Assembly (NCBI GenBank): GCA_040414495.1
Contig: JBEDUI010000041.1
Span: forward strand, 1-44,126
Source of the DNA: DATAVB01 sp040414495
GTDB taxonomy: Bacteria; Actinomycetota; Actinomycetes; Mycobacteriales; QHCD01
Direction of reading: 5' to 3'
DNA length: 44,126 nt
The notes under the pieces: model-generated
Databases searched by the model: none
The model's input: only the letters and a program-made list of their open reading frames with translations
What the model was told of the DNA's origin: nothing
Shown here: piece by piece, positions 7,755 to 16,436 of the stretch
Numbering within the stretch: position 1 is the stretch's first letter
Layout: each line of letters begins with the position of its first letter
Made by a program: the position numbers and the translations under genes

Positions 7755-10700
7755 GATCCGCCTCTCCGTTACCACTTCCATCGATCAGTCCGGCGCGCCG
7801 TTGGTACGACCGGACGAACTCCACCAGGGCCGGCCCGCGCGGCCGGCGGCCGGGCTGGATATCGCACGTGGCGACCTTGGACTCCTGAATCAAGGTGTTC
7901 GGGTCGAGCGCCATTGACAACAGGTCGTTGGCCGAGTCCCCTGTGGACACTCCGCGCTGCCCCCAGTGATAGGGCAATCCGACCTGGTGCACGATCCGGC
8001 CCTCGACCCGCAGTGGGTTCATGCGCCGGGTGACCAGCACCCGCGCCTCGATCGCGGCCCGCGCGCTGATGATCGTGGCCCAGCCCATGTGTTCCAACCC
8101 GCGCTCGGCCGCCAGCGCCGGCGACACCTCGCAGAAGAACTCCGGTTGCAGTTCGGCTAGATACGGCAGGGTCCGGCTCATCCCGCCGGCGGTGTGGTGC
8201 TCGGTGAGCCGATACGTGGTGTAGACGTACGGGAAAACCTCCGACCGAGGCGGGTTGTAGAGGTTGTCCGGCCGCGGGTAGCGCCGCGCCACCGGGTTGC
8301 TCTGCCGGCCGTAGGCCTGGTTGGCCACGGGCGATTCGGCTGGCTCGTAATGCGTCGGCATCGGCCCGTCGGCCAGGCCGACCAGGGTGCTGAACCGCCC
8401 ATCGGCCAAGCCTTTCGGCAAGAACAGCGCCGCCTTGCCATCGCCGCGCATGATGAACGCGTCGGTGCCGGCGAGGGCCGCCGGGCCGCGCGCGCCGGCC
8501 GGAGGCACGTACGTCGGCGGCTTGCTGGCCTCGAAATCGGGGATGTCGTGCCCGGTCCACCGACCCTGCTCCTCATCCCACCAGACGTAGGCCTTGCGCT
8601 CGCTCCACGGGCGCCCGGCCGGGTCGGCGGAGGCCCGGTTGTAGAGAATCCGGCGGTTGTTCGGCCAGACCCAGCCCCACTCGCCCGCGACCCAGTTCTG
8701 CTCGGTCCAGGGTTTGCGGCGGGCGGTCTGGTTGACCTCCTCGGCGTACGAGCCGCAATAGATCCACACGCCGCACCGGGTCGACCCGTCATCGCGCAGT
8801 TGCGTCGAGACAGACAGGGTCCGCCCGTCCGGCCCGGTGCCGTTGATCTCACGCAGCACCGCCTCGGCCGACGGCTCGGCCACTGGGCCCTCCTCCGGGT
8901 AATCCCAGGTCAGGTCCAGCAGCGGCCGGTCGCGTGGATCGGTCGAATCGGCCAGCTTCTGGCGGATCCGCCGCCCCAGGTGGTAGTAGAACCACAGGTC
9001 GCTCCGGGCATCCTCGGGCGGTTCGATCGCCTTGTGGTGCCATTGCAGCATTCGCTGGGTGTTGGTGAACGTGCCGTCCTTTTCGGTGTGTGCGGCGGCC
9101 GGCAGGAAGAACACCTCGGTGCCGATTTCGGTGGTACGCAGTTCACCGGTTTCGATTTCGGGTGCATCGCGCCAGAACGTCGCGCTTTCGATCAACTGCA
9201 GATCCCGTACCACCAGCCAGTCGAGATTGGCCAGCGCCATCCGTTGCAGCTTGGCGTTGGCCGAGCCGACGGCCGGATTCTCCCCGACCAGGAAATAGCC
9301 CTTGCACCTGCCTTCGATCTGATCCAGCACGGTCCGATACGTGCCATGGTCGGTGCTGATCCGCGGCATCCGGTCGAAATACCAGTCATTCTCGGCCGTC
9401 GCGGCGTCGCCGAACCACGCCTTTTGCAGGCTCACCGCGTACGAACGGAAATCACCCCAGAATCCGGCCGGCAGCTGACCTCCGGCGACGTAGGTGTCGA
9501 AGTCGTCCTGCCCGACGTGCGGCATCGGTAGGTAACCGGGCAGCAGGTCGAACAATGTCGGCACGTCGGTCGAGCCCTGGATGCTGGCGTGTCCGCGCAA
9601 CGCCAGAATTCCGCCGCCGGTACGACCCATATTGCCCAACAACAACTGCAGGATCGAGGCCGCGCGGATGTTCTGCACGCCAATCGTGTGCTGGGTCCAG
9701 CCCAGCGAGTAGACGATGGCGGTCGTACGGTCCCGGCCGCTGTTGCGCGTCATCGACTCCGCGATCGCGGTGAAATCCGCCGGCGGTACGCCGCACACCC
9801 GCTCCACCATTTCCGGTGTGTAGCGGGCGAAATGCCGCCTCAGCACCTGGAAGACGCAGCGCGGGTGCTCGAGGGTGTCGTCCCGCTCGCCGGTGAGCTG
9901 CCAGCTCGACGCGTCGTAATTACCGGCCTGCTCATCCCACCCCGAGAACAACCCGTCCAGGTCCTCGGTGTCCTGGAAATCCTCGCCGACCAGCATGGCC
10001 GCGTTGGTGTAGTTGACCACGTATTCGCGGAATTCCAGGCCGCGGCTGAGCACGTAATTGATCACCCCGCCGAGGAACGCGATATCTGTTCCGGCGCGTA
10101 TCGAGACGTATCGGTTGGCCAACGCGGACGTGCGGGTGAAGCGCGGGTCCACATCGATGATCTCGGCCCCGCGCAGCTTCGCCTCGACTACCCATTGGAA
10201 TGCGACCGGGTGGTTTTCGGCCATATTCGAGCCCTGGATCAGAATGCAGTCAGCATTGACCAGGTCGCGCGGAAATGTGGTGGCGCCGCCGCGGCCGAAC
10301 GAAGTTCCCAGACCGGGAACAGTGGCGGAGTGTCAAATGCGAGCCTGGTTCTCGATCTGGATAGCTCCTAACGCGGTGAACAGCTTTTTGATGAGGTAAT
10401 TTTCCTCGTTGTCCAGCGTGGCGCCGCCGAGGCTGGCGAAACCCATGGTGCGCCGCAGCGCGTGTCCGTCCTCGTCGGACTCCTGCCAGCCCTCGCGGCG
10501 GGTCGCGATCACTCTGTCGGCGATCATGTCCATCGCGCGATCCAGATCGAGTTTCTCCCACGCGTTCGAATACGGCCGGCGATACAAAACCGTGGTCTGC
10601 CGGGATGGCGCGTTCACCAACTGCAGGCTGGCCGAACCCTTGGGGCACAGACGCCCGCGCGACACCGGAGAATCGGGATCGCCCTCAATCTGGACGACCT

Positions 10701-10902
10701 GTTCGTCTTTGACGAAAACCCGTTGACCGCAGCCCACCGCGCAGTACGGACACACCGACTGGACAACCCGGTCGGCCGTACTGGTCCGTGCCGTCAGCTG
10801 GTCGGTCCGCCGCGATCGCGACGCGCTGCCTCGTCCGAGATTGTCAGCGCCGGTGAATTGCCGATAGACCGGCCAGGATTCGATCCAGTTGCGCACGCCC
10901 AC
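7747..10902 (-). CDS. fdhA: Selenocysteine-containing formate dehydrogenase catalytic (alpha) subunit
   Basis: A 1051-residue molybdopterin oxidoreductase that oxidises formate to CO2. Reading runs from a GTG at 10902 (GAGGAG ribosome site) to 7747 in one frame, interrupted only by UGA at 10333-10335, which is codon 190. The context ENQARI-(UGA)-HSATVPGLGTSFGRGG matches E. coli FdnG (NHARV-Sec-HGPTVASLAPTFGRG), so the UGA is read as selenocysteine, the molybdenum ligand. A [4Fe-4S] motif C51-x2-C54-x3-C58-x27-C86 lies near the N-terminus. There is no twin-arginine signal, unlike FdnG, so the enzyme should face the cytoplasm. Conserved segments continue to the C-terminal MGD-binding domain (LPYHWG). 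No selA, selB, selD or tRNA-Sec gene is in the window; they must lie elsewhere. Confidence 0.93.
10304..10335 (-). promoter_or_regulatory. Bacterial SECIS element with its UGA codon
   Basis: On the minus strand the UGA (10333-10335) is followed after 12 bases by GTTCCC-GGTCT-GGGAAC (10304-10320), a perfect 6-bp stem closed by a GGTCT loop. The E. coli fdhF SECIS also presents GGUCU in its apical loop at a similar distance from the UGA. This hairpin would recruit SelB with selenocysteyl-tRNA. The element sits inside the coding sequence, as bacterial SECIS elements do. Confidence 0.85.
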
Positions 10903-11514
10903 GGCCGCTCCTCACATCGAGCGGCCACGCCCTCTCATCCCCGCAGCGCCAGCCGCTCTGCTCGGGATCGTCGCATCGGATGCTACGTCAGCGGCAACAG
11001 GGTCGCCACCGGGGGCTGACGTGGATTGCCGGGGCCCGTCGAGGCCTCCGCGGCCGTCCGGAGAACGTGCGTTCTACGAACAATGGCTTAAAAGCAGTCG
11101 ATATCCGCACACGGCACCCGAGAAACCCGGGACGTGACCCGGGCACTGCCGGGGGCGATCGGGTCCAGCGGTCGCGATCATAATTTTTGACAGGACAAAC
11201 ACCGCCTGAATCGGGAGTGCCGCAATGACCGTCGATTCCGGACCTGGCGCGCCTAACCCATCGGCTGATAAAGGCGTTCAGCGCCGGTCGTACCGTATTG
11301 CGGCAATACCGATCCCTCCCGATTTGCACAACAATGCGTTCGAGCTGCCTTGCATACAGGCCGAGCGTGGTCCAAGATTTTCTGCGGAACCGAACGGATT
11401 CGCTGATCCGCATCCGGGGCCGCCGACCGTTACGGTGGGTGGATCGGCAGCAGACCAACCGGAGGTGCGACGTCTTCCACAAGTAGCTGTCAATTCACGC
11501 GTAAGGACTGAGCA
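10903..11514. other. Long intergenic region between divergent fdh operon and channel gene
   Basis: A 612-base region upstream of both the fdh operon (minus) and the acetate-channel-like gene (plus). It contains GC-rich self-complementary words around 11125-11165 (CCCGGG repeated, with GGGACGTGACCC between) and TTGACA near 11186. A 99-codon plus-strand reading frame at 11225-11524 has a GGGAG before its ATG, but its sequence is low-complexity and resembles no family, so I do not call it. Expression control of formate dehydrogenase presumably lies here, but I cannot define a specific operator. Confidence 0.4.
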
Positions 11515-12102
11515 ATGGACGTGACATTTACCGAGTCCGCGTTCCCACCATTAGCGCTTGGATTTTTCGGCTTGGGTACGGGCTACTTGATCTATGGTCC
11601 GCAGGAGCTGGCCGGCTGGCCCCATCGGGACGAGCGGGTGGACCGAGCTACTGGCGCCTGGGGAATTTGGATGCCGGGCTTCTGTCAGTTCGTTACCGGC
11701 GTCATTCTGTTCGTCGGGCTGACCTGGCTTCAGGTATTCACAAAAACCCCACCGCTGTATATGGCTGCCCTGGCGTTCTCGGCGTACGGCATTCACTGGT
11801 TCGCGATTGGCTGGAACCGCTATCGGGGCAGCGACCCAAGGCCGAACGCGGGAATGTGCGTCGCGTTCATGGTTGTGTCCGCCATGGGTGCGACCGTGTT
11901 CTTCAAGGTCAGCGACTGGCCCGTTGGGCTGTTGTTCGTCTTCCTGTTCGCCGTTTATTTCTTTGACTTCTTCGCCTCAATCGGTTTGGCGATCGGAGAG
12001 CGGCTGCTGGGCTTGATGCACGTTGTGACAGGTGCTTGGTTGATGTACCTGGCCTACGCCACCGTGGTCGACTTCGCGCTCGGATACCACTGGCGGGTCT
12101 AG
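11515..12102 (+). CDS. Probable acetate/monocarboxylate channel, GPR1/FUN34/YaaH-like
   Basis: A 195-residue membrane protein with about six transmembrane helices: PLALGFFGLGTGYLIYG, FCQFVTGVILFVGLTW, YMAALAFSAYGIHWFAIGW, a long pair between residues 120 and 160, and LMHVVTGAWLMYLAYATVVD. Helix order, spacing and the N-terminal PLALGFFG resemble E. coli SatP (YaaH), which moves acetate and succinate. The match is by pattern, not by strong identity. AAGGA lies six to seven bases before the ATG. Its position opposite the formate dehydrogenase operon makes transport of a short carboxylate such as formate or acetate attractive, but that is inference. Confidence 0.62.
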   Translation: MDVTFTESAFPPLALGFFGLGTGYLIYGPQELAGWPHRDERVDRATGAWGIWMPGFCQFVTGVILFVGLTWLQVFTKTPPLYMAALAFSAYGIHWFAIGWNRYRGSDPRPNAGMCVAFMVVSAMGATVFFKVSDWPVGLLFVFLFAVYFFDFFASIGLAIGERLLGLMHVVTGAWLMYLAYATVVDFALGYHWRV

Positions 12103-12214
12103 GCATCGCCGGTTGTTACCTGGATACGTGACCAAGCACACGGACGATACTGCCTGGTTTGCGCGCTTCTTCAGATGAGACTTACTTGTCATCACCGCAA
12201 GAAGGAGCAGGCTC

Positions 12215-12640
12215 GTGACAACCGAAACCAACCATCGTCCGCTCATTGTGGTCGGAGTTGACGGCTCCGAGGGATCAGAGAAGGCGCTGCGCTGGGCCGA
12301 GGACTACGCCGAGGTCACCAAGGGGACGCTGCGGATCGTCTACATCTGGCGCTATCCGGCCGCCTACGGCTTCGAAGTCGCCGACCCGGACTTTCACCCC
12401 GACGAATTGGCCAGGACGACGTTGGAGGAGGCGACCAAGGACCTGAAGCTGCCGGCCGACCGGGTTGTTCGTTCTCTGGGTGAGGGCTCGGCCGCTGAGG
12501 GCCTGCTCGAAGAGTCCCGCAATGCTGACCTGCTCGTCGTCGGCTCGCACGGCCGAGGCGCGTTCACGGGAATGCTCCTGGGATCGGTCAGCACGCACCT
12601 TGTTCATCACGCGCATTGTCCGGTCACGGTGGTGCATTAG
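12215..12640 (+). CDS. Universal stress protein, single domain
   Basis: A 141-residue protein covering one complete UspA domain. It begins VVGVDGSEGSEKALRWA and ends with the ATP-binding pattern VVGSHGRGAFTGMLLGSVSTHLVHHAHCPVTVV (G-x2-G-x9-G-S/T type), so it probably binds ATP. The GTG start at 12215 is supported by GAAGGAG. It follows the channel gene by 112 bases and is followed by a hairpin terminator, so it is likely monocistronic. Actinobacterial relatives are often induced under hypoxia or energy limitation, but no DevR-type box was seen just upstream. Confidence 0.92.
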   Translation: MTTETNHRPLIVVGVDGSEGSEKALRWAEDYAEVTKGTLRIVYIWRYPAAYGFEVADPDFHPDELARTTLEEATKDLKLPADRVVRSLGEGSAAEGLLEESRNADLLVVGSHGRGAFTGMLLGSVSTHLVHHAHCPVTVVH

Positions 12641-12653
12641 TACGTCGTTGTTC

Positions 12654-12687
12654 AACCGGCGTTGGGATTTGTATCCCGGCGCCGGTT
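12654..12687 (+). terminator. Hairpin terminator after the universal stress protein gene
   Basis: AACCGGCG (12654-12661) pairs with CGCCGGTT (12680-12687); inside, GGGAT pairs with ATCCC around a TTGT loop. It starts 14 bases past the stop and is followed by GTTTCGTT. Confidence 0.7.
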
Positions 12688-12875
12688 GTTTCGTTCGGTG
12701 TCGATGTGCTGCGATTACTCTGCCGGCGAATGCGGATGAATGTCTCCTCTGGACGGGGTGGCGCACATACAGACGCAGCGGTAAAGGCAGGGCTCAGGTC
12801 GGGCCGACAGATGCCAGGAAATCCGGGCCACGGCGAACTAAGCTGACGCTCGGTTGCCGACGCCGAGGAGCTCGC

Positions 12876-13340
12876 ATGCCCGGACAGTTCAGTGGTACGG
12901 CAGTGATCAATCGTCCGATTGACGAGGTGTTCGAATTCCTCGCGGCCGGTACGAACGACCCGAAGTTCAGCCCGCGCGTGCTGGAGATGCGCAAAGAGCC
13001 CGACGGCCCGTCACATCTCGGGACGGTCTTCGTCAGCAAGGTCAAAGACGCCGGAATGACGACCAACCGTCGTTTCGAGCTGACTCATTTCCAGAAACCG
13101 ACGTCGATTCGCTGGGCTGAACGTTCGAAGAATATGGTCACGGTGCCCGAGGGCGGTTACGACCTGGAAGATCTCGGCGAGTCGCAGACAAAGCTCACGA
13201 TATTCAATTCCTTCGAGGGTCATGGCCTGGGCAAACTGCTGGTCGGCGTGGCCCGCCATTCGGCGGCCAAGGATGCCGATGCCCTGGCTGAGCGCATCAA
13301 GGATGCGGTCGAAGCGAACGAGACCGGACCGACGGCGTAG
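12876..13340 (+). CDS. SRPBCC (polyketide cyclase/START-like) family protein
   Basis: A 154-residue protein with the helix-grip pattern of SRPBCC proteins: a first strand and helix in GTAVINRPIDEVFEFLAAGTNDPKFS, a beta-rich centre, and a long C-terminal helix (AAKDADALAERIKDAVEANE). Such proteins bind hydrophobic ligands, but nothing here indicates which. The ATG at 12876 follows GAGGAG and is the first Met of the domain; the open frame extends further upstream without conserved sequence. It lies 20 bases before the GNAT gene, so the two may be cotranscribed. Confidence 0.8.
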   Translation: MPGQFSGTAVINRPIDEVFEFLAAGTNDPKFSPRVLEMRKEPDGPSHLGTVFVSKVKDAGMTTNRRFELTHFQKPTSIRWAERSKNMVTVPEGGYDLEDLGESQTKLTIFNSFEGHGLGKLLVGVARHSAAKDADALAERIKDAVEANETGPTA

Positions 13341-13360
13341 CGAACTGGGGACACCGCGAT

Positions 13361-13678
13361 ATGACCGCACCGATGATGACGAGACGAAACGATGAAGCGA
13401 GCAGCTACGACGCCTACGTCGACGATCAACTGGTCGGGATGATCGCGTACGAGACCGCGCCCGGTCGGCTGATCCTCACCCACACCGCGATACTCCCGGA
13501 ATATCAGGGACACGGTTACGGCAGCGCGCTGGTGCGGTGGGTGCTGGATGACGCCAAGTCCCGCGGGCTTACGGTCACGCCGATCTGCCCAACTGTCGCG
13601 AGTTACATCCACCGGCACAACGAGTACGAGTCGCTCCTGGACCCCGAGCACCGCGGGGTGTACGACGACCAACGCTAA
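13361..13678 (+). CDS. Small GNAT-fold N-acetyltransferase, YjdJ-like
   Basis: A 105-residue minimal GNAT protein of the YjdJ/GCN5-like type. The acetyl-CoA-binding loop is visible as ILPEYQGHGYGSALVRWVLDDAKSRG, and the C-terminal half carries the family's CPTVASYIHRHNEYESLL segment. The substrate is unknown; proteins of this subfamily are found across bacteria with no agreed role. It follows the SRPBCC gene closely. Confidence 0.85.
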   Translation: MTAPMMTRRNDEASSYDAYVDDQLVGMIAYETAPGRLILTHTAILPEYQGHGYGSALVRWVLDDAKSRGLTVTPICPTVASYIHRHNEYESLLDPEHRGVYDDQR

Positions 13679-13711
13679 TCAGTCCGCTGTGGACTGATTG
13701 AGATCGGGAAC

Positions 13712-13779
13712 TTGCAGTGAGTGTGACACCAGAGCGATTTTGCGACCGAAAAACGACCCTCACGTCACCTTCGCTGCAA
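13712..13779. repeat. Dispersed inverted-repeat element, copy 2
   Basis: TTGCAGTGAGTGTGA (13712-13726) pairs imperfectly (three mismatches) with TCACCTTCGCTGCAA (13765-13779). The spacer shares GTGACACCAGAGC and TTGCGACCGAAAAAC with copy 1 at 88-153. The left arms differ by transitions that keep G-U pairing possible in RNA, which hints that the folded form is maintained. Confidence 0.75.
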
Positions 13780-13879
13780 TCAGGCACGTGCTGCGCTTCG
13801 AGACCGATCTGCCCGTCAAGCTTGACCCATTCCTCCCGCTCACGACGTCATCACGAAGAAACCGCTCCCGCATCCTGGG

Positions 13880-13900
13880 AATTGAGCGCAGTCGACTCAA
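13880..13900 (+). promoter_or_regulatory. HAIR-like (HspR) operator upstream of hsp20
   Basis: ATTGAGC-N7-ACTCAAG at 13880-13900 matches the HAIR consensus CTTGAGT-N7-ACTCAAG with the exact 7-base spacing, two mismatches in the left arm and a perfect right arm. It lies 58 bases before the Hsp20 start codon. HspR represses heat-shock genes through this element in actinobacteria. Confidence 0.65.
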
Positions 13901-13958
13901 GTTAAACCAGGTGCATGGACGCAACAGGCGCCTACAGCAGGATCACGAGGAGTACACG

Positions 13959-14462
13959 ATGAGCACCCTGACACTGTGGAGCCGGCGCGACCCGTTTGCC
14001 GAGTTCGACGCGGCCCGCCGTCGCGCGTTCGGCCCGACGGTGCGCCCGGTCCCCCGTACCAACGGATTTGTTCCGGCCGCCGAGCTCGACCGCGATGGCG
14101 ACGACGCCGTCGTTCGGCTGGAGCTGCCGGGTCTGGACGCCAGCAAGGACGTCACCGTCGAGGTTGACGGTGGCCGGTTGGTCGTCAAGGGCGAGCGGCG
14201 CAGCGAGCGCACGGAGAACAGGACCGGTCGGACGCTGCGTGAGGTCCGGTACGGCTCATTCGAGCGGTCGTTCGGTCTGCCCGAGCACGTAACCGCCGAC
14301 GCGGTCAGCGCCTCCTACGACGCTGGCGTGTTGACGGTCCGGGTCGCCGGTGTCTACACCGCCCCGGAGAGCTCGGCCAAGCGCATCGCCGTCACCACCG
14401 GATCGACCACCCCGCAGGTCGAGGCCCCGGCTGAGGATGGCACGCAGGAGCCCACGAAGTAA
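13959..14462 (+). CDS. Hsp20 (alpha-crystallin family) small heat-shock protein
   Basis: A 167-residue ATP-independent chaperone. Residues about 40-130 are the alpha-crystallin domain: VPAAELDRDGDDAVVRLELPG, then VTVEVDGGRLVVKGERR, and the C-terminal YDAGVLTVRV strand. The C-terminal tail is hydrophilic, and its N-terminal arm (LWSRRDPFAEFDAARRR) is typical. The ATG at 13959 follows an AGGAG ribosome site; in-frame codons upstream run through the dispersed repeat and are not coding. The HAIR-like operator upstream predicts heat induction by HspR. A perfect rho-independent terminator follows. Confidence 0.93.
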   Translation: MSTLTLWSRRDPFAEFDAARRRAFGPTVRPVPRTNGFVPAAELDRDGDDAVVRLELPGLDASKDVTVEVDGGRLVVKGERRSERTENRTGRTLREVRYGSFERSFGLPEHVTADAVSASYDAGVLTVRVAGVYTAPESSAKRIAVTTGSTTPQVEAPAEDGTQEPTK

Positions 14463-14482
14463 TTAGTACGGGTTAAATGAAA

Positions 14483-14511
14483 GGCCCCCGATCCGCGCAG
14501 GATCGGGGGCC
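14483..14511. terminator. Bidirectional rho-independent terminator
   Basis: GGCCCCCGATCC (14483-14494) and GGATCGGGGGCC (14500-14511) form a perfect 12-bp stem with a GCGCA loop. TCTTT follows on the plus strand, and a mixed T-containing run (TTTCATTTAA) follows on the minus strand. It serves the Hsp20 gene and the convergent TIGR02206 gene, whose stop lies at 14515. Confidence 0.92.
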
Positions 14512-14514
14512 TCT

Positions 14515-15234
14515 TTAATGTCTGACCAGCGGTGGCGCGGTGGCTGTGTGTCGGAACGGCGCGTCCATCGCCCAAAACACCACCAACGCAATCGCGGTTG
14601 AACTCACTATGTACCACGGCCAGGGACCCAGAGCCGTCAACAACGTGGCATTCGACGGCGGCCGCCGTAAGTACATGTAATTCCCGCCGGAGCCGATATT
14701 GACAAATGCCGCCAGCAGGGTCAACAAACATGTGCACATGAAAACCCGCCGTACGGCGCCGGGTCTGGGGTAGACGGCCAGCGCGATTACCGTGATGAAC
14801 GCGGCCACCACCACCCCGGTATGCAAAACCACGTATTGCATAAACGCCAGTTGCGGAAATGGCGCCGACACGGTCGGGGTGGCCAGCGCCAGCGCGCCGC
14901 CGGCCAATCCCCAGAAATACGTTAATTCGTAGAGCAACGGCACCTGCAGCCAGAACGCGGCCGGCGCGATCCACCCGGTCGCCGTACAGATAAACAATGG
15001 CAGGTCCGACCCGGCCGACCAGTGCCCCGCCATGGCCGGCTCCACCAAGCGGCTGACCATCGTGGCCAAGAGCAGCACGCCGAGCCCGCGGGCCACGCCG
15101 AGTACCCAGGGTCCCGGCCACTTGCGGGCCGCGACGCAGACGCCCGCGCACCCGACCGCCGCCACGCCGATCGAGGCGACATAGGCTTCGGGTGAGGGAA
15201 CCACCCTTCCCATTCTGTTCCTCGGTTGCGCCAC
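14515..15234 (-). CDS. TIGR02206 (YwaF-like) family integral membrane protein
   Basis: A 239-residue membrane protein with about seven hydrophobic helices. The C-terminal signature GGNYMYLRRPPSNATLLTALGPWPWYI is characteristic of the TIGR02206/YwaF family, as are the conserved Glu and Trp in LLYELTYFWGLAGG. The family's function is not known. Its stop lies beside the terminator shared with hsp20. The start at 15234 gives MAQPRNRMG; an internal Met at residue 8 is a possible alternative. Confidence 0.82.
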   Translation of the reverse strand: MAQPRNRMGRVVPSPEAYVASIGVAAVGCAGVCVAARKWPGPWVLGVARGLGVLLLATMVSRLVEPAMAGHWSAGSDLPLFICTATGWIAPAAFWLQVPLLYELTYFWGLAGGALALATPTVSAPFPQLAFMQYVVLHTGVVVAAFITVIALAVYPRPGAVRRVFMCTCLLTLLAAFVNIGSGGNYMYLRRPPSNATLLTALGPWPWYIVSSTAIALVVFWAMDAPFRHTATAPPLVRH

Positions 15235-15307
15235 GCAACCGGGCGATTTCTCCGGTACGTACGGCGATATCCCGGATGTGCGGTGAACTTCTGTCGGTGC
15301 CGACCGG

Positions 15308-15313
15308 CATTAT
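15308..15313 (+). promoter_or_regulatory. Candidate -10 box of a leaderless promoter
   Basis: CATTAT ends six bases before the GTG start at 15320. No Shine-Dalgarno sequence precedes that start. Confidence 0.45.
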
Positions 15314-15319
15314 CGGCTG

Positions 15320-16012
15320 GTGACGTATCGCGAGCGCGCGACCGGGATTCCCGGCGTGGTGTTGTGGCAGCGGCAGGTCGGTCCGACGCCGACCACGAGC
15401 CGGATTCTGCCCGACGGCTGCATGGACCTGATCTGGGATGGCGACCGGTTGTTCGTGGCTGGCCCCGACCAGACGGCCCGCTCGTACCACGATCCGGGCG
15501 GCAGCTCATACGTCGGACTGCGGTTCGCCGGCGGCACTGGCCCGGCCTGGCTCGGCGTGCCGGCCGATGAAATCCGCGACCAGTGCCCGGATCTGGCGCA
15601 GCTGTGGACTCGTGGCCGAACGCATCGATTGGCCGGCGAAGTTGCGGCCGACCCGGTGGCTGCGATGCAGGAGTGGCTGTACGACACGGCGGCCGAGGCG
15701 CGTCCGGACCCGATCGGCCCGGCCGTACTGCGGTTGACCCGGGCCGGGGCATCGGTGGCCGGCATCGCCGACCGGGTCGGGTTCAGCGCCCGCCAACTGC
15801 ACCGCCGGTGCCTGCCGGTATTCGGGTACGGTCCGCGCCGGCTCGGTCGGGTGCTGCGGCTGGGCACGGCGATCGACCTGGTCCGGGCCGGCAAGCCGCT
15901 GACCGACGTGGCCAACGACTGCGGGTACGCCGACCAGGCGCACCTGAGCCGGGAGATGCGCGCGCTGGCCGGCATCACACCGACCGGCCTATTGCGGGAG
16001 CTGCGCGAATAG
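15320..16012 (+). CDS. AraC-family transcriptional regulator
   Basis: A 230-residue regulator. The N-terminal ~130 residues include the LPDGCMDLIWDGDRLFVAGPD segment typical of the ligand domain (DUF6597-like) found in many small actinobacterial AraC proteins. The C-terminal ~95 residues hold two helix-turn-helix units: SVAGIADRVGFSARQLHRRC and LTDVANDCGYADQAHLSREM, followed by the family's GITP motif. It overlaps the convergent VOC gene by 24 bases. The target and ligand are unknown. Confidence 0.88.
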   Translation: MTYRERATGIPGVVLWQRQVGPTPTTSRILPDGCMDLIWDGDRLFVAGPDQTARSYHDPGGSSYVGLRFAGGTGPAWLGVPADEIRDQCPDLAQLWTRGRTHRLAGEVAADPVAAMQEWLYDTAAEARPDPIGPAVLRLTRAGASVAGIADRVGFSARQLHRRCLPVFGYGPRRLGRVLRLGTAIDLVRAGKPLTDVANDCGYADQAHLSREMRALAGITPTGLLRELRE

Positions 16013-16384
16013 GTCGACCGTAATTCCGTCCGGGTCGTGCAGAACGGCGTACCGCATTCCCCAGAACGCATCGAACGGGGCGAGATGGCCCTTGTACCCG
16101 GCTCCGGTCATATTCGCGTAAGTCGCATCGACCTCGGCCGGCGAATCGCAGGCGAAAGCGAGTCCGGCCCGGCTGCCGCCACCCGGCGGCGCGCTCCAGC
16201 CCGGGTCGAACGAGCGCATCGTCTCCTCGGTATCCCAGGTCACCCGTACGCCGGCGGCTTCGATGTCGACATGCGGTTCTTTATCGGCATCGGCCGGGAT
16301 TGCCAGCCCAAGTCGGCGGTAGAACGCCAGGCTGGCCGCCATATCGGACACAAAGATTTCGAAAACAGCAGGTCGTAATGTCAT
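15989..16384 (-). CDS. VOC (glyoxalase/bleomycin-resistance fold) family protein
   Basis: A 131-residue protein with the two beta-alpha-beta3 repeats of the vicinal oxygen chelate fold: VFEIFVSDMAASLAFYRRLGL at the start and WGMRYAVLHDPDGITVDLFAQ at the end. The pattern resembles glyoxalase-like enzymes and antibiotic-binding proteins; the substrate cannot be assigned. The ATG lacks a ribosome-binding site but has TACGGT six bases upstream (16391-16396), a leaderless arrangement. It converges on the AraC-type gene and overlaps its last 24 bases. Confidence 0.85.
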   Translation of the reverse strand: MTLRPAVFEIFVSDMAASLAFYRRLGLAIPADADKEPHVDIEAAGVRVTWDTEETMRSFDPGWSAPPGGGSRAGLAFACDSPAEVDATYANMTGAGYKGHLAPFDAFWGMRYAVLHDPDGITVDLFAQLPQ

Positions 16385-16390
16385 GTGGCC

Positions 16391-16396
16391 ACCGTA
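16391..16396 (-). promoter_or_regulatory. Candidate -10 box of a leaderless promoter
   Basis: On the minus strand TACGGT stands exactly six bases before the ATG of the VOC gene (16382-16384). Confidence 0.45.
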
Positions 16397-16436
16397 GGCG
16401 TTTGGCGCTCACCGGTCTTGGACGTTTCGGACCTGT

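Noticed and set aside
7747..10902. Apparent broken or split formate dehydrogenase gene with a stop codon at 10333-10335
   Set aside because: The two halves are in the same frame, no conserved residues are missing, the UGA falls on the catalytic Sec position and a SECIS-type hairpin follows.
10903..11224. tRNA-Sec gene near the fdh operon
   Set aside because: I looked for a long-variable-arm tRNA with a TCA anticodon loop on both strands and found no acceptor-stem pairing or CCA end.
11225..11524. 99-codon plus-strand open frame before the channel gene
   Set aside because: A GGGAG precedes its ATG, but the product is low-complexity, lacks any recognisable domain and overlaps the start of the real gene. 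Left uncalled.
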